A DNA stretch of 8,288 nt from CAZVRZ01 sp964629965 (GTDB lineage Bacteria; Chloroflexota; Anaerolineae; Anaerolineales; UBA4823). Numbering within the stretch: the stretch's first letter is position 1; each line of letters begins with the position of its first letter. Location: positions 1 to 8,288 of the forward strand of contig CAZVRZ010000201.1 in the NCBI GenBank assembly GCA_964629965.1, read 5' to 3'. Under the pieces are notes generated by a model. That model worked only from the letters and a program-made list of their open reading frames with translations. It was not told the origin of the DNA and searched no databases. The position numbers and the translations under genes were made by a program. Of the stretch, positions 5,359-8,288 are shown piece after piece.

Positions 5359-8288
5359 ATGTCCAAGTATATGAAGTTCTGCCTGTTTGCCGGCTTGCTG
5401 CTGGCCATGGTTTTGTTCAGCGGGGATGTATTTCCTTCTTCGGCCAATTCCGGGTTTGTTGCCTCGCAGGCGCAGCCTGCCGCCGTTGGCGGCACCCCCC
5501 TCAGCGGTGAGATCGCCGTGGATACCACTCTGACCGCTGCCGGCAGTCCTTATTCCCTCACCGGCCTGGTCACGGTCAAGAGCGGCGTTACCCTGACGGT
5601 GGGTCCTGGTGTGACGATCGAAGGCTCTGCCAACGCCGGTATCATGGTTTATGGTACTCTGCATGCCGAGGGAACTTTCCTGGCGCCGATCTTGTTCACC
5701 GGGGTGACCAAGCAGCCTGGAAGTTGGATGGGCCTGTTGGGGTACAACCTGACCACCAACCCGGCCACGATCCACCTGGAATACGCCACGCTGGAATATG
5801 GCGGCGGTGCCAACGAAGCCGGTATCTATGCCGCCATCAGCCACCTTACCCTGCGGCATTGCACCATCCGCAATAATCAGGGCGAGGGTGTCTATCACGG
5901 CAGCCTGGCCACTAAGCTGATCGTCACCGATACGGCCTTCACGAACAACACCGGCACGGCTCTGGTGATCGAGGGGGCAGGAGATCAAGACCCCGTGCTG
6001 GCCCGTTTGACTGCCAGTGGGAACACCCTCAACGCCGTGGTGTACGATTCGCTTGATTTTACGGGCGACCTGCTGCTGGAGAACAGCGGCCTGCCCACCA
6101 TCTTCAAGGATGCGGCCAAGGTGGGCTCGGCCGGCAGCCTGACGGTCCAGCCGGGGGTGAGCCTGGCGATGGACTCCAGTTTTTCCATCTCCGGAGATTT
6201 TACTGCCCTGGGGAGCGCCACCCAGCCGATCACGTTCACCGGGGTTGAAAAGACCCCTGGAAGCTGGTATGGGCTTTTTATCGCCGGCAATGAGGGCCAT
6301 CCGGTCTCCGCCATTCTTGACCATGTGGTGATCGAATACGGCGGAGTCGATTACGACTCGACCTCGGGCAACATTGAGGCGGAAAATACGCATCTCAAGG
6401 TGACCAACAGCACCATTCGTTACAGCCTCACCAACGGTATTAGCATCTACGGTGCCTATCTACCTGCCGATGCGCAGACCATTTTGCAGAACGTCAATTT
6501 TGTCGGCAACAATACCAGTGCGGTGTTGTGCTACAGCATGAATTGCAACTTTGCGCTCATCAATCTCACTGCCTCCGGCAACGGCTGGAACACGATCACG
6601 TATCGCAATGTCCGTATCCCCGGCAGCGAGATCTGGGCGGACGTGGGCCTGGAATATCTCATCGACGGCGATTTGCGCATAGACAATACCGGCAGCCTGG
6701 TAGTCAACCCCGGGGTGAAGGTCAATTTTGCCCAGGACGCCGGCATTTCGGTCAACGGGGCGCTGCTGGCCTCCGGCAGCGATGCTTCGCCGGTCATCTT
6801 TACCGGTTCCAGCCCTCAGGCCGGCTGGTGGAACAACATCACCCTTGCAGAAGCGGGCGGCAGCCTGGTCCTGGACCGCTGCGAGATCAGTTACGGTGGG
6901 GGTGGCACGGACGATGACTCGGCGCTGCTGCGCCTTCTATCTCCGTCGGCCAACATCCGCCGCTGCTACCTGCACCACAGCGCCAGCGCAGCGGTGACGG
7001 TGGCTACCCTGGTAGGTTCTCCGCTCATCAATTACAACCGCATCGAAAACGTTCAGGCTGGCGTGCTGAACATGAATTACGAAACGGTCGACGCTCGTTA
7101 TAACTGGTGGGGCCATCTCAGCGGGCCGGCTCACAGCAGCAATCCCGGCGGAACCGGCGCCAGCGTAAGCAATAACGTCAATTATCAGCCCTGGCTGACC
7201 GATCCGAGCCAGGTTGAAGAGACCAGCGAATTGAGCGTAGAGATGACCGGCCCGCTCACTTTTGCGCCCGGCAGCCGGCAGATCTATTCGATCCGTTACA
7301 CCAACGGGTTGAGCACTGCCCTCACCGATGCCGTGCTGCGCATGGCGCTGCCCGTTTACGCCGTCTATCTCAGCGATACAGCCAATGGCATCCATTATCC
7401 CGAGCAGAACCAGCTCTTCTGGAAGCTGGGCAGCCTGCCTGCCGGGGCCGGCGGCGTGATCGCTGTCCATGTGCGCTTCGATTGGGGGCTTCCTGACGGT
7501 TTGAAGGATGCCGCCCTTGCCCAGATATCGGCCTCCAACCTGGTTTCGCCGCCCTTCAATGTCACCCCTTACCTGGAGTACCAATCCAGGGAGGTGACCA
7601 ACCGGGTCGAGCTGACCGAGCAGCAGATCGCCAACGAGCGGGCTGCCGACAGCGTTCTCAACCAGTTCATTCAAACCTCCTTGAACCAGGGTTATGTGTT
7701 GGCACATGCCGTCCAGCAGACCCTGGCCAACGGCGCCGAGCAGAAGGTGTTCTTCTTGCTGAAGGTCGCGCCGGAGTTCAAGGCTCGCCTGATCACCAAG
7801 AACCTGGACGGCGTGACTGTAGAGACCCTCGATGCTGCCTCGCTGACCGTGGGCGGGGAGTTCATGGCGATTCGCTATAGCTTGCAAACCGGCGCATGGG
7901 AATTGGTTGACCCGGTTTCGGTAGCCGGTGTTCCGGTTATCTTGGCCGCCAACATGTCCTGGGCCGAGTGCATGAAAAACTGCCTCGAAGAAATCCTGCC
8001 GGAGGTCTTGCTCACCAAGAAGGTTAAGGCCCTGGGCACGGCTATGACCGTCATGGGCTGTATCAAGGCCCGCAACGGCGAAACGGATGCCATCCTGGAA
8101 TGCTCAAAAGTTCTCGAAAAGATTATCCCGGGCTACGGCGACGCGGTGGACTTGGGCAAGTGCAATTCTGATTGCCAGAAATGTTCAGAAGACGGCCAGG
8201 GTTGCGATAGCGATTACTGCCACTGCTGTAAGAAAGACAAATATCGCTGCGACAATAGCGACTGGTTGTACGGTTTATTTGGCGTCTC
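5359..8288 (+). CDS. secreted right-handed beta-helix protein with Cys-rich C-terminal region, 3' end outside window
   Basis: 976 residues are visible with no stop. GGAG lies eight bases before the ATG. A signal peptide is clear: Lys3 and Lys6, hydrophobic core 7-21, and cleavage probably after Ala29. Three diverged beta-helix blocks follow (about 69-150, 236-329, 437-514), each with TV.PGV, a P-I-FTG turn, a Trp turn and an EYGG or SYGG end. Shorter inner coils lie between them. NWWG (582-585) with SGP, NPGG and PWL (611-613) is the usual closing motif of such helices. A DUF11-like beta domain spans about 622-715. A mixed region with a VELTEQQIANER helix follows, then a Cys-rich stretch (871-964) with 12 cysteines. 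It is probably exported or surface-bound. Beta-helix folds often bind or cut polysaccharide, but no catalytic motif was recognised. It lies downstream of the YwaF-like gene with its own candidate promoter. Confidence 0.9.
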   Translation, partial: MSKYMKFCLFAGLLLAMVLFSGDVFPSSANSGFVASQAQPAAVGGTPLSGEIAVDTTLTAAGSPYSLTGLVTVKSGVTLTVGPGVTIEGSANAGIMVYGTLHAEGTFLAPILFTGVTKQPGSWMGLLGYNLTTNPATIHLEYATLEYGGGANEAGIYAAISHLTLRHCTIRNNQGEGVYHGSLATKLIVTDTAFTNNTGTALVIEGAGDQDPVLARLTASGNTLNAVVYDSLDFTGDLLLENSGLPTIFKDAAKVGSAGSLTVQPGVSLAMDSSFSISGDFTALGSATQPITFTGVEKTPGSWYGLFIAGNEGHPVSAILDHVVIEYGGVDYDSTSGNIEAENTHLKVTNSTIRYSLTNGISIYGAYLPADAQTILQNVNFVGNNTSAVLCYSMNCNFALINLTASGNGWNTITYRNVRIPGSEIWADVGLEYLIDGDLRIDNTGSLVVNPGVKVNFAQDAGISVNGALLASGSDASPVIFTGSSPQAGWWNNITLAEAGGSLVLDRCEISYGGGGTDDDSALLRLLSPSANIRRCYLHHSASAAVTVATLVGSPLINYNRIENVQAGVLNMNYETVDARYNWWGHLSGPAHSSNPGGTGASVSNNVNYQPWLTDPSQVEETSELSVEMTGPLTFAPGSRQIYSIRYTNGLSTALTDAVLRMALPVYAVYLSDTANGIHYPEQNQLFWKLGSLPAGAGGVIAVHVRFDWGLPDGLKDAALAQISASNLVSPPFNVTPYLEYQSREVTNRVELTEQQIANERAADSVLNQFIQTSLNQGYVLAHAVQQTLANGAEQKVFFLLKVAPEFKARLITKNLDGVTVETLDAASLTVGGEFMAIRYSLQTGAWELVDPVSVAGVPVILAANMSWAECMKNCLEEILPEVLLTKKVKALGTAMTVMGCIKARNGETDAILECSKVLEKIIPGYGDAVDLGKCNSDCQKCSEDGQGCDSDYCHCCKKDKYRCDNSDWLYGLFGV
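5563..6900 (+). repeat. Three diverged tandem blocks encoding beta-helix coils
   Basis: The blocks at about 5563-5808, 6064-6345 and 6667-6900 encode the same order of turns (PGV, FTG, Trp, YGG). The first two are closest: FTGVTKQPGSWMGL and FTGVEKTPGSWYGL lie exactly 540 bp apart (5695 and 6235), with clear similarity at DNA level too. The third has FTGSSPQAGWWNN. This indicates old internal duplication within the gene. Confidence 0.7.

Noticed and set aside
5074..6393. Long 439-codon open frame on the minus strand across the YwaF-like gene end and the beta-helix gene
   Set aside because: It lies antisense to a clear signal-peptide/beta-helix gene, has low-complexity Gly/Arg/Gln/His composition with no family motifs, and covers the promoter and start of the real gene. 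It is a GC-driven shadow.
6937..7887. 316-codon open frame on the minus strand
   Set aside because: Antisense to the NWWG and DUF11-like part of the beta-helix gene, with no recognisable domain or good ribosome site; a shadow frame.
1..8288. Search for CRISPR arrays, tRNA/rRNA genes, insertion sequences, integrase or toxin-antitoxin genes
   Set aside because: No regularly spaced repeats, tRNA-like cloverleaf, transposase or integrase motifs or terminal repeats were seen. All long stretches are explained by the seven genes.

Overview
The window is about 59% GC by eye and fully bacterial in style: tight gene spacing, good Shine-Dalgarno sites and no introns. The mix of genes suggests an environmental, possibly anaerobic bacterium. 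It has a WYL regulator beside a GyrI-like protein, a spinster-type MFS carrier, a YwaF/TIGR02206 membrane protein and a large secreted beta-helix protein with an NWWG end motif. That mix would fit Chloroflexota (Anaerolineae-like), but this is an inference from style, not a proven assignment. There are no RNA genes, CRISPR arrays, insertion sequences or phage genes.

Left part, minus strand (3852 down to 1): an apparent four-gene operon. Its order of transcription is a WYL-domain transcriptional regulator, a 12-helix MFS transporter, an alpha/beta hydrolase, and a protein joining a ThiS/MoaD-like ubiquitin-fold domain to a VUT (YhhQ/queuosine-precursor type) membrane transporter. Gaps are 38 bp and 10 bp, followed by a 26-bp overlap. 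The last gene runs off the left edge. Its ThiS-like domain ends in the Gly-Gly typical of free sulfur carriers but continues in frame into the transporter, which is the most unusual feature of the window.

Middle (3853-3971): a divergent control region. It holds back-to-back candidate promoters and a 21-bp imperfect palindrome placed to affect both, a plausible operator for the WYL regulator. To its right on the plus strand is a GyrI-like (AraC effector-binding fold) protein, followed by a strong GC-rich hairpin that probably ends its transcript.

Right part, plus strand: a TIGR02206/YwaF-family integral membrane protein with TATAAT almost touching its first ATG. Then comes a very long secreted protein, open at the right edge: signal peptide, three diverged beta-helix blocks, an NWWG closing motif, a DUF11-like beta domain, and a cysteine-rich region where the window ends.

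Functionally, the left operon looks like a regulated small-molecule uptake/processing unit: sensor-regulator, two carriers and a hydrolase. The substrate cannot be read from the sequence; a modified nucleobase is one guess, from the VUT family. The beta-helix gene appears to be an independent surface or secreted protein with its own promoter.
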